Shown piece after piece: positions 43,613 to 52,313 of a stretch of 63,488 bases of DNA; the stretch's first letter is position 1; the number at the start of each line of letters is the position of its first letter. The DNA comes from F23-B02 sp963625655. GTDB taxonomy: Bacteria > Bacillota > Clostridia > Oscillospirales > Oscillospiraceae. The notes below the pieces were generated by a model. The model searched no databases and had not been told where the DNA came from. It saw nothing but the letters and a program-made list of their open reading frames with translations. The stretch is from NCBI GenBank assembly GCA_963625655.1, contig CAVFTS010000007.1:1-63488 (forward strand), in the 5' to 3' direction. The translations under genes were made by a program, and so were the position numbers.

Positions 43613-44947
43613 ATGAATCATTCGGCAGAATACGCAAGAAAGCTTCGCACCGCAGACGAAGCGGTTCGCTGCGTCAAAAGCGGTGACTGGGTGGAATACA
43701 CCTCTAACCTCGGTTTCCCCGTGACGCTTGACAGGGCGCTTAGCCTGCGGCGTGACGAGCTGCGCAATGTCAAGATAAGGGGAGACCTCATTTTCGGCCC
43801 TATTGCGGTCGCAGAATGTGACCCGACGCTTGAGCATTTCGTATACAACACTTGGCATTGCTCCGCCTACGAGCGTAGGCTCATTGACTGCGGCAGGGCG
43901 TTTTTCGAGCCGATGATATTCCGCAATCTTGCTTGGTATTACAAGAATTTTCTGCACTCCGACGTGTGCATGGTGACGGTCTCCGACATGGACGACGAGG
44001 GCTATTTTTACTTCGGCAGCTCTCTCGGTCTGTCAAAGTGCATTGCCGATAACAGCACTATTGTCATCGTCGAGGTCAACCGCAACACGCCGAGGATACT
44101 CGGCAGTGAGGACGTTCGCATACACATAAGTCAGGTCGATATGATAATCGAAAGCGGTGATCCGCCGCTGTATGAAATGCCGAATCCCGCCCCGACCGAG
44201 ACCGACATCCGCATCGCCCGGCACGTTCTGCCGCACATACGAAACGGTGCAACGGTGCAGCTCGGCATCGGCGGTATGCCGAACGCCTTGGGTGAGCTTA
44301 TTGCGGAAAGCGACCTCCGTGACCTCGGTATGCACACCGAGCTTTGCTCCGACGCATACCTTTCCATGTACAAGGCGGGTAAGCTTACAAACGTCGGAAA
44401 GACGCTGCACCGCAGCGTCGGCATTCTGGGTCTTGCCATCGGCAGCCGTGAGATGTACGACTGGCTCGATAACAACCCCGACTTCTGCGGCTACCCCCTG
44501 TCATACGTCAACGACCCGAGCGTCATCGCCGCAAACGAAAACATGGTCTCCATAAACGCCTGCATTTCCGCAGACCTTTTCGGGCAGATCTCCTCCGAAA
44601 GCGCCGGAACACGGCAGATAAGCGGCACGGGCGGTCAGCTCGACTTTGTGACAGGTGCAAGCATGAGCCGCAACGGCAAGGCGTTTATCTGCATGAGCAG
44701 CACCTATAAAAACCGCAAAGGCGAGCTTAAAAGCCGCATAGTTCCGACATTCAACGGTGACATTGTCACGACACCGAGAAGTCAGGCGTTTTACGTCGTC
44801 ACCGAGTACGGCGCGGTGAACCTCGCAGGGCGCACGACGTGGGAGCGTGCCGATATGCTCATCGGCATTGCGCACCCGGATTTCCGGGACGAGCTTATAC
44901 GCAAGGCGGACGAAATGCACATATGGCTTCCGTCTAACAAGAGGTGA
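43613..44947 (+). CDS. Butyryl-CoA/4-hydroxybutyrate-type CoA-transferase
   Basis: This family exchanges CoA between acyl-CoA and acetate and includes butyryl-CoA:acetate and 4-hydroxybutyrate CoA-transferases. The 444-aa length fits. The putative active-site Glu243 lies in DLGMHTELCSDAYLSMY, after the CoA-binding LGIGGMPNALGELI. Near the C-terminus are TEYGAVNLAGRTTWERADML and IAHPDFRDEL. A role in butyrate formation is plausible for this anaerobe but cannot be separated from other acyl-CoA specificities by eye. It is followed after 5 bases by a ProX-like gene. Confidence 0.9.
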   Translation: MNHSAEYARKLRTADEAVRCVKSGDWVEYTSNLGFPVTLDRALSLRRDELRNVKIRGDLIFGPIAVAECDPTLEHFVYNTWHCSAYERRLIDCGRAFFEPMIFRNLAWYYKNFLHSDVCMVTVSDMDDEGYFYFGSSLGLSKCIADNSTIVIVEVNRNTPRILGSEDVRIHISQVDMIIESGDPPLYEMPNPAPTETDIRIARHVLPHIRNGATVQLGIGGMPNALGELIAESDLRDLGMHTELCSDAYLSMYKAGKLTNVGKTLHRSVGILGLAIGSREMYDWLDNNPDFCGYPLSYVNDPSVIAANENMVSINACISADLFGQISSESAGTRQISGTGGQLDFVTGASMSRNGKAFICMSSTYKNRKGELKSRIVPTFNGDIVTTPRSQAFYVVTEYGAVNLAGRTTWERADMLIGIAHPDFRDELIRKADEMHIWLPSNKR

Positions 44948-44952
44948 AAAAA

Positions 44953-45519
44953 ATGAAGGTATCAGAAGTATATTCCGGCAAGCCGTCGGATCTCGAATCG
45001 AGAGCGCCCGTCGAAAAGCGGGCAAGAGAGCTTTTGGAGAGTCTCGGCATCGACTGCGTTTCCGTTGACCACCCCCATGCCGACACCATCGCCGACTGTA
45101 TGGATGCGGAGGCCGTGCTCGGAGCGCACATCTGCAAGAATCTGTTTCTCACGAACCGTCAGCAGACGGAGTTTTATCTGCTGCTTATGCCGGGCGACAA
45201 GCCGTTTAAGACGAAGCTCCTGTCAAAGCAGCTCGGCACGGCACGGCTGTCCTTTGCCTCGCCGCAGCACATGGAGGAGCTTTTGGGGGTGACGCCCGGC
45301 TCCGTCAGTATTCTCTGTCTGATGAACGATACCGAGTGCAAGGTCAATGCCGTAATTGATTCCGATGTTTTAAATGGCGAATTTCTCGGCTGCCACCCGT
45401 GCATGAACACCTCGTCCCTGAAAATCAGGACGAGCGACATAACGGATAAATTCCTCCCCGCCGTGCATCACGGCTTTACGGCAGTCGAGCTGCCATGGAT
45501 CGTTGAGGAGCAATCATAA
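44953..45519 (+). CDS. ProX/YbaK-type aminoacyl-tRNA deacylase (PrdX-like)
   Basis: YbaK-domain proteins hydrolyse misacylated tRNA, ProX (PrdX) removing alanine from tRNA(Pro). The 188-aa protein has the family segments VLGAHICKNLFLTNRQQTEF, the catalytic-type Lys in MPGDKPFKTKLLSKQLG, GVTPGSVSILCLMND and FLGCHPCMNTSSLKI. GAGGTG six bases before the ATG at 44953 sets the start. It is co-transcribed with the CoA-transferase, whose stop codon is 5 bases upstream; the logic of that pairing is not obvious. Confidence 0.88.
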   Translation: MKVSEVYSGKPSDLESRAPVEKRARELLESLGIDCVSVDHPHADTIADCMDAEAVLGAHICKNLFLTNRQQTEFYLLLMPGDKPFKTKLLSKQLGTARLSFASPQHMEELLGVTPGSVSILCLMNDTECKVNAVIDSDVLNGEFLGCHPCMNTSSLKIRTSDITDKFLPAVHHGFTAVELPWIVEEQS

Positions 45520-45547
45520 AAACCTGTACCGATTGGTGCAGGCTGGG

Positions 45548-45578
45548 AAAAACTCCCCGTCGATGACGGGGAGTTTTT
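45548..45578. terminator. Bidirectional terminator between ProX-like and RarD-like genes
   Basis: AAAAACTCCCCGTC pairs with GACGGGGAGTTTTT (14 bp, loop GAT), with T-rich sequence on either side. Confidence 0.92.
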
Positions 45579-45581
45579 CGT

Positions 45582-46469
45582 TTATTTTGCAAGCTTTTCT
45601 TGTCTCTTGTGCCGCAGTCCGTCGCCGACGAACAGTATCACCGCAAGCCACACAAAGGCAAATGTGACGGCATTTGCTTTCGTAAACTCCTCGTTGTACA
45701 CGAACACTCCGAGAAGCAGCTGCAAGGTCGGATTTATATACATCAGTATTCCCGACACCGTTATGCTGGTGCGCTTTATGCCGCTTGCAAACAGCATGAG
45801 CGGCACGGAGGTTATCGCACCCGTAAGCATAAGCAGCAGCATTTCCTTAACGCTCAGCGAGGCAAAGGTCGTAAAGCCGGAAAGCTGAGCATAGACTATA
45901 AAGATAAGCGCAAGCGGCAGAACGGACATGGTCTCCATACAGATTGAGACCTCGCTCTCCGCCTTGACGCCCTTCTTTATCGCACCATACAGTGCAAAGG
46001 TAAGTCCTATGATTATCGCAAGATACGGCACGCTGCCGTACAGCACCACGGAGTACATGACGCCGGCAAACGCAAGCGCCACGCTCAGCCACTGCACCCC
46101 GCTCAGCCGCTCTTTGAATACCAGAGCGCCGATGAGGATTGAAAACAACGGGTTCATGTAGTACGCAAGGCTCGCCTCCAAGATTCTGCCCGTTGCGACC
46201 GTGAGGATGTAAACGCCCCAGTTTGCGGAGATGAGAAGTCCGCAGGCAAGGTAAAGACGGCGCTGCTTTTTGTCTCGCAATATACTTTTGAGCTCTCCGC
46301 CGTTTTTCTTAATAAGTATCACCGCAAAGCAGAACAGGCACGAGAACACGATGCGCTGGGCAAGGACGTATGCGGAATTGACGCCGGCAAGCAGCTTCCA
46401 AAACACGGGAAGCAGTCCCCACAGCACATAGCAGCCCAAAACGTTAAACGTGTCTTTATTCACTGTCAT
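45582..46469 (-). CDS. RarD-like EamA-domain transporter
   Basis: RarD proteins are drug/metabolite-type permeases with ten helices; natural substrates are largely unknown. The roughly 295-aa protein starts NVLGCYVLWGLLPVFWKLL, the RarD N-terminal signature, and keeps LAQRIVFSCLFC and YMNPLFSILIGALVFKERLS. GGAGGG is only two bases before the ATG at 46469 and eight before a GTG at 46463, so the GTG could be the real start. It is divergent from the EEP gene. Confidence 0.88.
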   Translation of the reverse strand: MTVNKDTFNVLGCYVLWGLLPVFWKLLAGVNSAYVLAQRIVFSCLFCFAVILIKKNGGELKSILRDKKQRRLYLACGLLISANWGVYILTVATGRILEASLAYYMNPLFSILIGALVFKERLSGVQWLSVALAFAGVMYSVVLYGSVPYLAIIIGLTFALYGAIKKGVKAESEVSICMETMSVLPLALIFIVYAQLSGFTTFASLSVKEMLLLMLTGAITSVPLMLFASGIKRTSITVSGILMYINPTLQLLLGVFVYNEEFTKANAVTFAFVWLAVILFVGDGLRHKRQEKLAK

Positions 46470-46560
46470 AGCCCTCCGTTTTGCATGATTTGCGATTATA
46501 CTACTTTTTGTCGGACGCAGCAAGTAAAATGACGAAATTTGCCTAATTTTTCGTTGACGC

Positions 46561-46589
46561 TTGAAGAAGCAGACAGAGTGTGCTATTAT
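46561..46589 (+). promoter_or_regulatory. Promoter of the EEP gene
   Basis: TTGAAG (46561-46566) and TATTAT (46584-46589) are 17 bases apart, with an extended TGC before the -10. Confidence 0.6.
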
Positions 46590-46611
46590 TCCGTATTGAG
46601 GTGATGAGCCT

Positions 46612-47679
46612 ATGTTGAAAAAAATACTGAAAATTCTGCTTATCGTTATCGCAGTTATCGCACTCTTTGCCGCCGGTTTCGTTACATATCTCAGTGTAAA
46701 CGAATTTAACCCCGAACCCGTCACAAGCGTCAGCGTAAGTAAAGCCGACCGACTTGAGGGGCTGAGTCCCGTTGTCGGTCAGGAGCTGAGCGTTGTGAGC
46801 TGGAACATCGGCTACGCCGGTCTCGGTGAAGGCTCCGACTTCTTCATGGACGGCGGCGAGGAGGTTGCCGCCGCAGACAGGGACACTGTTTCCACCTATC
46901 TCCGCAACATATACAACACGCTCTATGACGACGAAAACCTCTCCGGCATATACATGCTTCAGGAGGTCGATACCGGGTCAAGCCGCACCTATGATATCGA
47001 TGAGCGTGACTACCTCGGTCTGTACAACACCGCCTACGCTCTCAACTACTCCTGTCCCTACGTTCCCTTCCCTCTGCCGCCCATCGGCAGGGTAAACAGC
47101 GGACTTATGACTACCACCATCTACGACGTTGACAGCGCCGAGCGCATATCGCTCCCCTGCCCCTTCTCGTGGCCCGTCAGCACCGCAAACCTAAAGCGCT
47201 GCCTGCTTGTAAATTACATTCCTATCGCAAACTCCGACAAGATGCTTGTTGTGGTAAATCTCCACCTCGAAGCATACGATGACGGAGAGGGTAAGATTGC
47301 ACAGACCAAGCAGCTCCGTGAATTCATCGAAGCCGAGTACGCAAAGGGCAACTACGTTATTGCCGGCGGCGACTTTAATCAGATATTCCCCGGTGGGCTT
47401 GATGCCTACCCGAACGAGCATCCCGACCTTTGGCAGCCCGGTCTTATTGAGGACGATATTTTGCCGGAGGGCTGGACGCTTGCATATGATTTGGATACGC
47501 CGAGTTGCCGTCTGCTCAATCAGCCCTATGACCCCTCGGATACAGAAAACACCCAGTACTATGTTATCGACGGCTTCATCCTTTCACCCAACGTCGAGCT
47601 TCTCGGCATCGACACGCTCGACCTCGGCTTTGAAAATTCCGATCACAACCCCGTGAAGCTTTCGGTCACACTCAAATGA
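46612..47679 (+). CDS. Membrane-anchored endonuclease/exonuclease/phosphatase family protein
   Basis: The 355-aa protein has an N-terminal membrane helix (ILLIVIAVIALFAAGFVTYL, residues 8-27), so the catalytic domain faces outward. EEP motifs are present in order: VVSWNIGYAG, YMLQEVD, VVVNLHLEAYD, GGDFNQ and the final SDHNPV. Known members act on DNA, phosphoesters or phospholipids; the substrate here is unknown. AGGTGATG-type ribosome binding site precedes the start. It is 49 bases upstream of the SGNH lipoprotein gene, possibly co-transcribed. Confidence 0.88.
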   Translation: MLKKILKILLIVIAVIALFAAGFVTYLSVNEFNPEPVTSVSVSKADRLEGLSPVVGQELSVVSWNIGYAGLGEGSDFFMDGGEEVAAADRDTVSTYLRNIYNTLYDDENLSGIYMLQEVDTGSSRTYDIDERDYLGLYNTAYALNYSCPYVPFPLPPIGRVNSGLMTTTIYDVDSAERISLPCPFSWPVSTANLKRCLLVNYIPIANSDKMLVVVNLHLEAYDDGEGKIAQTKQLREFIEAEYAKGNYVIAGGDFNQIFPGGLDAYPNEHPDLWQPGLIEDDILPEGWTLAYDLDTPSCRLLNQPYDPSDTENTQYYVIDGFILSPNVELLGIDTLDLGFENSDHNPVKLSVTLK

Positions 47680-47728
47680 TCTTCGTCGGCTCGGACGTCG
47701 ACCCCAAAAATACGGAGGCAATTTAAAC

Positions 47729-48487
47729 ATGAGTAAAAAGACTCTGACCGTTGCGCTGGTAATCGTGATAGTCGTATTACTTGCGTTTTCGCTTATATCC
47801 TGCATTTCCGGCGGAAGCGACGACCCCGCTCCTCCCTCGTCAAATCCCGGCAGCGGCAAAACCCCGACTCCGAGTACGGAACCCACGCCCGACCCCTATG
47901 CATTCAGGCAGGCTCCCGACGGTTATTTTGACGATGCGCTGTTCATCGGTGATTCGAGAACCGTCGGCATCCAGCAGTGCGGCGGCATAGACGGTGCTAC
48001 ATATTTTTGCAGCGTCGGCATGAGCGTGTACGGCGTTCGCTATGAGGCGGTCGACATCTCCGGTCTCGGCAGTGTCACGCTTCAGACTCTGCTCCAGTCC
48101 AGGAGCTTCGGCAAGGTGTACATCATGCTCGGCATAAACGACATCGGCGGCGACCTGCCCACACTTGCGGGAAACTATCAGAAGGTCATCGACCTCGTCC
48201 GTGAGTACTGCCCCGATGCGATCATCTACGTTGAGGCAAATATTCACGTCAGTGCAAACCCGGCTGCCGTGGCAAGCGTCAACAACACGAATATCAATGC
48301 CTTCAACGAGCTTTTAAAAGGTCTTTGCGACGGCAAAACAGTCTTTTACCTCGACGTTAACCCCGTCTTTGACGACGCAAACGGCAACCTCGGCAATGAG
48401 TACAGCTCCGACGGCATCCACTTCTCCGCTCAGTACTACAAACAGTGGGCAGATTGGATAGCTCAAAACGCCATAGTTCTTAACTGA
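47729..48487 (+). CDS. SGNH/GDSL-hydrolase lipoprotein
   Basis: The 252-aa precursor has a lipoprotein signal ending in the lipobox LISC with Cys25, then a Pro/Ser/Thr-rich linker (residues 33-55). The SGNH domain carries ALFIGDSRTVGI (nucleophile Ser), GINDIGG and the catalytic DGIHF. Such exported esterases often act on wall or capsule acetyl groups, but the substrate is not determined. GGAGGC lies upstream of the ATG. It ends at a long terminator. Confidence 0.88.
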   Translation: MSKKTLTVALVIVIVVLLAFSLISCISGGSDDPAPPSSNPGSGKTPTPSTEPTPDPYAFRQAPDGYFDDALFIGDSRTVGIQQCGGIDGATYFCSVGMSVYGVRYEAVDISGLGSVTLQTLLQSRSFGKVYIMLGINDIGGDLPTLAGNYQKVIDLVREYCPDAIIYVEANIHVSANPAAVASVNNTNINAFNELLKGLCDGKTVFYLDVNPVFDDANGNLGNEYSSDGIHFSAQYYKQWADWIAQNAIVLN

Positions 48488-48509
48488 AACACATAGTTTT
48501 AGTACATAA

Positions 48510-48558
48510 AAAACGCCTGAGTTATGTGAAAATTTGTTTCACATAACTCAGGCGTTTT
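48510..48558. terminator. Long terminator between SGNH lipoprotein and adenine deaminase genes
   Basis: A perfect 22-bp stem (48510-48531 with 48537-48558, 5-base loop) has A-rich and T-rich ends and can serve both convergent genes. Confidence 0.92.
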
Positions 48559-48581
48559 GCGAGCATGGCAAGATTTTCCGC

Positions 48582-50309
48582 TCAGATATACCGCTGGGTG
48601 TTCACATCGAACACACCGCGGGTGGTAATGCGCAGGGTGGGGATCACAGGCAAAGCCATAAAGCTCAGCGTCATGAACGGGTCGATACTCCGAGATACTC
48701 CCATGCGGAATGCCTCGTTCTTGGCCGCTTCCAGAGCACTGTTGACCTTGACCAGAGGATCATCGCTCATAATTCCGGCAATGGCCAGCGTCACCTCGCC
48801 AAGCACCTTGCCGTTTTCCATCACCGTAATTCCGCCGTGGTTTTCTACAATACGATTGGCGGCGGCGGCCATCTCCTCCTCGTCGGCGCCCACGACAATG
48901 ATATTGTGAGAGTCGTGTGAGATGCTGGTGGCAACGGCGCCGGACCGCAGCCCATAGCCACGGATAAAGCCCAGTCCGATGTGGTGCGTATTCTTATGCC
49001 GCTCGATAACGGCCACCTTCAAAATATCGTTTTCCACATCAACGTGATCGATGTAGCCCGCATCCTCAGAGATGATTTCGCCCGGCACAAGTCCGATGAC
49101 GGCATGCGGACGACCGTCTTTGAAGTCCTCCGCCGTCAGCTTGCTCAGGTGGAACGTGTTGTGGGCACGTTCTGCAAGATAAGGGTCAATCTCCGGAGCC
49201 GGAAAGTCCCGCAGCTGTCCGTCATACATAAGTTTGCCCTTCTTAAATACCATTTTGATGTTGAAATCGTTGAAGTTATCAATGATAACGAAGTCACCCA
49301 GATACCCGGGTGCGACAGCCCCTCTATTGTTAAGCAGAAAGTATCGGGCGGCAGTGTGACAGGCGGCCTTCACGGCTACGATGGGATCCACGCCCAGGGA
49401 AATGGCTTTCTTTACGATGTAGTCGATGTGACCCTTTTCGAGCAGGTCGTTTGGATGCTTGTCGTCGGTGCAAAACATACAGCGGTCCACATATTTGCTG
49501 CATAGCAGCGGCAGCAGAGCCTCCATGTTCTGGGCGGCGGTACCCTCTCGAATCATGATGAACTGCCCACGCTCCAGCTTTGCCAAAGCATCGTTAATGT
49601 CCGAGCACTCATGGTCGGAGTATACACCGGCCGCAATGTAAGCGTTGAGGTCATTACCGACGAGTCCCGGCGCATGACCGTCGATCTTCTTGTGATGAGC
49701 CTGCGACGCCACGATCTTCTCCACGACCTGCGGATCGCTGTTGATGGTTCCCACAAAGTTCATCATCTCCGCAAGACCCTGTACTCGGGGATGGTCATAG
49801 AAGGAGTCAATTGCCCGATAGTCCAGGATGGCACCGGACTCGTCCAGCGGTGTGGAGGGCACGCAGGAAGGCAGCATAAAGCGCACATCCACCGGCAGAT
49901 CCTCCGTTGCCTGAAGCATATACTCGATGCCGTCGGTACCCATTACATTGGCAATCTCGTGGGGATCGGTGATAACAGTGGTGGTACCATGAGGCAATAC
50001 GGCCTTGGCAAACTCCGTAGGACTCACAAGGGAGCTCTCCAGGTGGATATGGGCATCCAGAAAACCCGGCAGCACGATCCTGTCGGTCACATCGTACTCC
50101 ACCTTGCCGTGGTATTCACCCATTCCCACGATGAGTCCCTCAGCCACTGCAACGTCTCCCCTGCACAGCTCATTGGAGAAGACATTCACATAGGTGGCGT
50201 TTTTCAGCACAAGGTCTGCCGGCACCCGCCCTGCCGCAACATCAATGACGTGGAGCTTTTTGTTCATCTTGCGATGGATTTTTCCCGCATAGCTTTCCTT
50301 TGTAGACAT
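48582..50309 (-). CDS. ade: Adenine deaminase
   Basis: Ade converts adenine to hypoxanthine for purine salvage. The 575-aa amidohydrolase has the metal-binding GFLDAHIHLESS, PHGTTTVITDPHEIANVMG, DGHAPG and MFCTDDKHPNDL. The start at 50309 follows AAAGGAG by about eight bases; a second Met at residue 15 is less well placed. Codon choice looks different from neighbours, with many CTG, GTG and GGA codons where nearby genes use CTC/CTT and GTC/GTT, which may mean acquisition by transfer. Confidence 0.96.
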   Translation of the reverse strand: MSTKESYAGKIHRKMNKKLHVIDVAAGRVPADLVLKNATYVNVFSNELCRGDVAVAEGLIVGMGEYHGKVEYDVTDRIVLPGFLDAHIHLESSLVSPTEFAKAVLPHGTTTVITDPHEIANVMGTDGIEYMLQATEDLPVDVRFMLPSCVPSTPLDESGAILDYRAIDSFYDHPRVQGLAEMMNFVGTINSDPQVVEKIVASQAHHKKIDGHAPGLVGNDLNAYIAAGVYSDHECSDINDALAKLERGQFIMIREGTAAQNMEALLPLLCSKYVDRCMFCTDDKHPNDLLEKGHIDYIVKKAISLGVDPIVAVKAACHTAARYFLLNNRGAVAPGYLGDFVIIDNFNDFNIKMVFKKGKLMYDGQLRDFPAPEIDPYLAERAHNTFHLSKLTAEDFKDGRPHAVIGLVPGEIISEDAGYIDHVDVENDILKVAVIERHKNTHHIGLGFIRGYGLRSGAVATSISHDSHNIIVVGADEEEMAAAANRIVENHGGITVMENGKVLGEVTLAIAGIMSDDPLVKVNSALEAAKNEAFRMGVSRSIDPFMTLSFMALPVIPTLRITTRGVFDVNTQRYI

Positions 50310-50372
50310 ATGTTGATCTCCTTTTACATTTACAGGTCAAAATCGTCTTTTGCCGGTTGTTTTAATTTTTTA

Positions 50373-50401
50373 ATATTACCACTTTTTATTTCAAATGTCC
50401 A
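50373..50401 (-). promoter_or_regulatory. Promoter of the adenine deaminase gene
   Basis: TGGACA (50401-50396) and TAATAT (50378-50373) are 17 bases apart on the minus strand with an extended TGG before the -10. Confidence 0.55.
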
Positions 50402-50454
50402 CAAAAACAAAAAAAATCAAGGTGCAGCCCGTTTCCGGGTTGCACCGTGATTTT
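50401..50454 (-). terminator. Terminator of the dehydratase operon
   Basis: An imperfect 18-bp stem (AAATCACGGTGCAACCCG against CGGGCTGCACCTTGATTT) is followed on the minus strand by a long U-rich run ending near 50401. Confidence 0.85.
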
Positions 50455-50517
50455 TACATAAACGTATTCATGCGCTTTGGCCTCAGCGCAAAGCTTTAAC
50501 TACCGAGTTGTGTCAGA

Positions 50518-50691
50518 TCAGACGATCCTGCGGTCACGGACCTGGCTGTCGTAGTGCTTGTTAAGCAGAGGACGGATAACATAGTAGATGAGCTTGTTCT
50601 CGGCATTGAACATGTATATTCCAAAGGTTCCGACGAAAGCAAGCAGTGCAAACAGTCCAAGCTTTCCGCCGATTTTAAGAGCAGTATTCAT
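50518..50691 (-). CDS. 57-aa single-helix membrane protein downstream of the dehydratase genes
   Basis: This short gene lies 15 bases after the large dehydratase subunit gene. The product begins MNTALKIGGKLGLFALLAFV, has one hydrophobic helix (about residues 8-28), then a charged tail with NAENKLIYYVIRPLLNKHYD ending in RDRRIV. AGGAGG sits eight bases before the ATG, a near-ideal site. It shares the operon promoter and the terminator at 50401-50454. I know no family for it. Its place suggests a membrane partner or stability factor for the dehydratase, but that is inference. Confidence 0.75.
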   Translation of the reverse strand: MNTALKIGGKLGLFALLAFVGTFGIYMFNAENKLIYYVIRPLLNKHYDSQVRDRRIV

Positions 50692-50706
50692 GTATTTTTC
50701 CTCCTA

Positions 50707-52311
50707 TCAATATGCGGCAGAGTCGTCAAACTCAACGATGGTGGGGTCGAGCGGCTCTTCGCCGAGAACGACGGACATATAGTTGTTGACGCACTTTCTC
50801 ATATCCTGACGGGAAATCGTGCGACTGTCCTCAAGGTCATGCTCGATGAAGATGAAGTGGAAGCCGAGGTCTCTTGCCTGCTCCTCCATGAGAGCGTGGA
50901 CACCGTTCATGCCCTTGCAGGCGACGTTGTCGTTGAAGAGAACCATGTCGCAGTTGAAGTTCTTTGCCCACTCCCAAACGGAGTTGACATTCTTCCAACC
51001 GCCGACTGCCATGTGACGCATACATGCCTTCTCCGCCTGACGGGTCAGGTCGTCCATCGCCTTGTCCTTGTCGGAGGTATCGATCATGTTGTAGCCCATG
51101 GTGGAGTCCATGTTCAGCACGATGTTTATACCCCAGCAGTTCTGTATCCAAGTCGGGAAGTCGGTGTAGTAGACCGCAGAGGGTCCCCACAGGAACGCAC
51201 GGTGACGGGTTCTGCCGCCGTAGGGTTCGTACTTCTCCTTATATGCCTGACGCATGATCTTGATTACCTTGCGGTCGACCTTGTTGAAGTAAGGATCGGT
51301 GCCGTTTACGGACTGCCACTCATAGAGCTTATAGAGCGTCTCGGAAATGCCGACGAGCGGAGAATGGGTGGTCTTAAAGAAGTCCCATTTTTCAAGCTCG
51401 ATGGTGTTCTGCTCGTTCATGCGCTTTGCGCCCTCGAAGAATGCATCCCAATTAAACTTGGTGTTGTAATGCTCCTCGATGAATTCGATAGTCTCCTCCA
51501 TGATCTTGCGGGAGAACGGAAGAGCTGCCGGCTCGTTGTGGATCATCGCAAGGGTCGCCTGATAGTCGGGCATACCGATACGGCGGCGCTGGAACATTGA
51601 GGTCGCCTCGGATGCGTTGCAGGGCATATTGGTGGTGATAAGTGCCTTGCCGATAAGGGGGAATGCGTCATCAAGTGCAACGCCGGTCTCGGCCGCACAT
51701 CTGGAGCAGACGTCCGCTGCGATACCGAAGGACTCGGCTACGTCGATGTAATACGGCTCGATGTGCTGGTCAACGTCGCAGATGATGAATTCGGGGAGAG
51801 TCTGCAGAGGCACGGGGTAGAGATCGGGGAAGCCGGTCATAAAGAGCGGAGGCAGAACCTCGTCGATGGGGACGAGATGTGCACTCTTTTCCTCGCTTGC
51901 GCCGAGGCGGCGGTCATGCGAGAGAATGTACGCTATACGTCCGGTAAGGCTCAGAACGATGGCGTGCATATGCATATGCGCAATCTTGAGTTCCTTGTCA
52001 CGGTAGCCCTCGAACAGGCGGTCGATGAACATGAATGTACCGAGGTAGGAGCCCATCCAGCGGTACTCCCAAAAGCCCTTCAGGCAGGGAATCGGAGCGG
52101 ACGCGACCATCTTTGCCATGGCAGCAAGGTTCTTGAGCCATGCGCAGTAGTCGACGAGGGTGTCCTTAACGCCTCTCCACTCACGGTACTTTGCAACGCC
52201 GGTCTTGTCGTAGTAGCGGCTTCTCTGTCCGCCGACACCGTTTTGCGCCTGCCATATCGGATCGAATCGTTCAAGCTTTTTGTCGATCAAAGCAACAACT
52301 TTATCAAACAT
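50707..52311 (-). CDS. 2-hydroxyacyl-CoA dehydratase family protein, large subunit
   Basis: This family removes water from (R)-2-hydroxyacyl-CoA by a ketyl radical mechanism using an iron-sulfur cluster and an ATP-driven activator; benzoyl-CoA reductases are relatives. The protein is 534 aa, longer than HgdA (about 477) or FldB (about 407). Candidate cluster cysteines include C202-x2-C205, C231 (MPCNASEA), C454 and C465 (NDNVACKGMNG). It starts 3 bases after the smaller subunit gene. No activator ATPase (HgdC/FldI type) or matching family III CoA-transferase is in the window. Substrate unknown. Confidence 0.82.
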   Translation of the reverse strand: MFDKVVALIDKKLERFDPIWQAQNGVGGQRSRYYDKTGVAKYREWRGVKDTLVDYCAWLKNLAAMAKMVASAPIPCLKGFWEYRWMGSYLGTFMFIDRLFEGYRDKELKIAHMHMHAIVLSLTGRIAYILSHDRRLGASEEKSAHLVPIDEVLPPLFMTGFPDLYPVPLQTLPEFIICDVDQHIEPYYIDVAESFGIAADVCSRCAAETGVALDDAFPLIGKALITTNMPCNASEATSMFQRRRIGMPDYQATLAMIHNEPAALPFSRKIMEETIEFIEEHYNTKFNWDAFFEGAKRMNEQNTIELEKWDFFKTTHSPLVGISETLYKLYEWQSVNGTDPYFNKVDRKVIKIMRQAYKEKYEPYGGRTRHRAFLWGPSAVYYTDFPTWIQNCWGINIVLNMDSTMGYNMIDTSDKDKAMDDLTRQAEKACMRHMAVGGWKNVNSVWEWAKNFNCDMVLFNDNVACKGMNGVHALMEEQARDLGFHFIFIEHDLEDSRTISRQDMRKCVNNYMSVVLGEEPLDPTIVEFDDSAAY

Positions 52312-52313
52312 GC

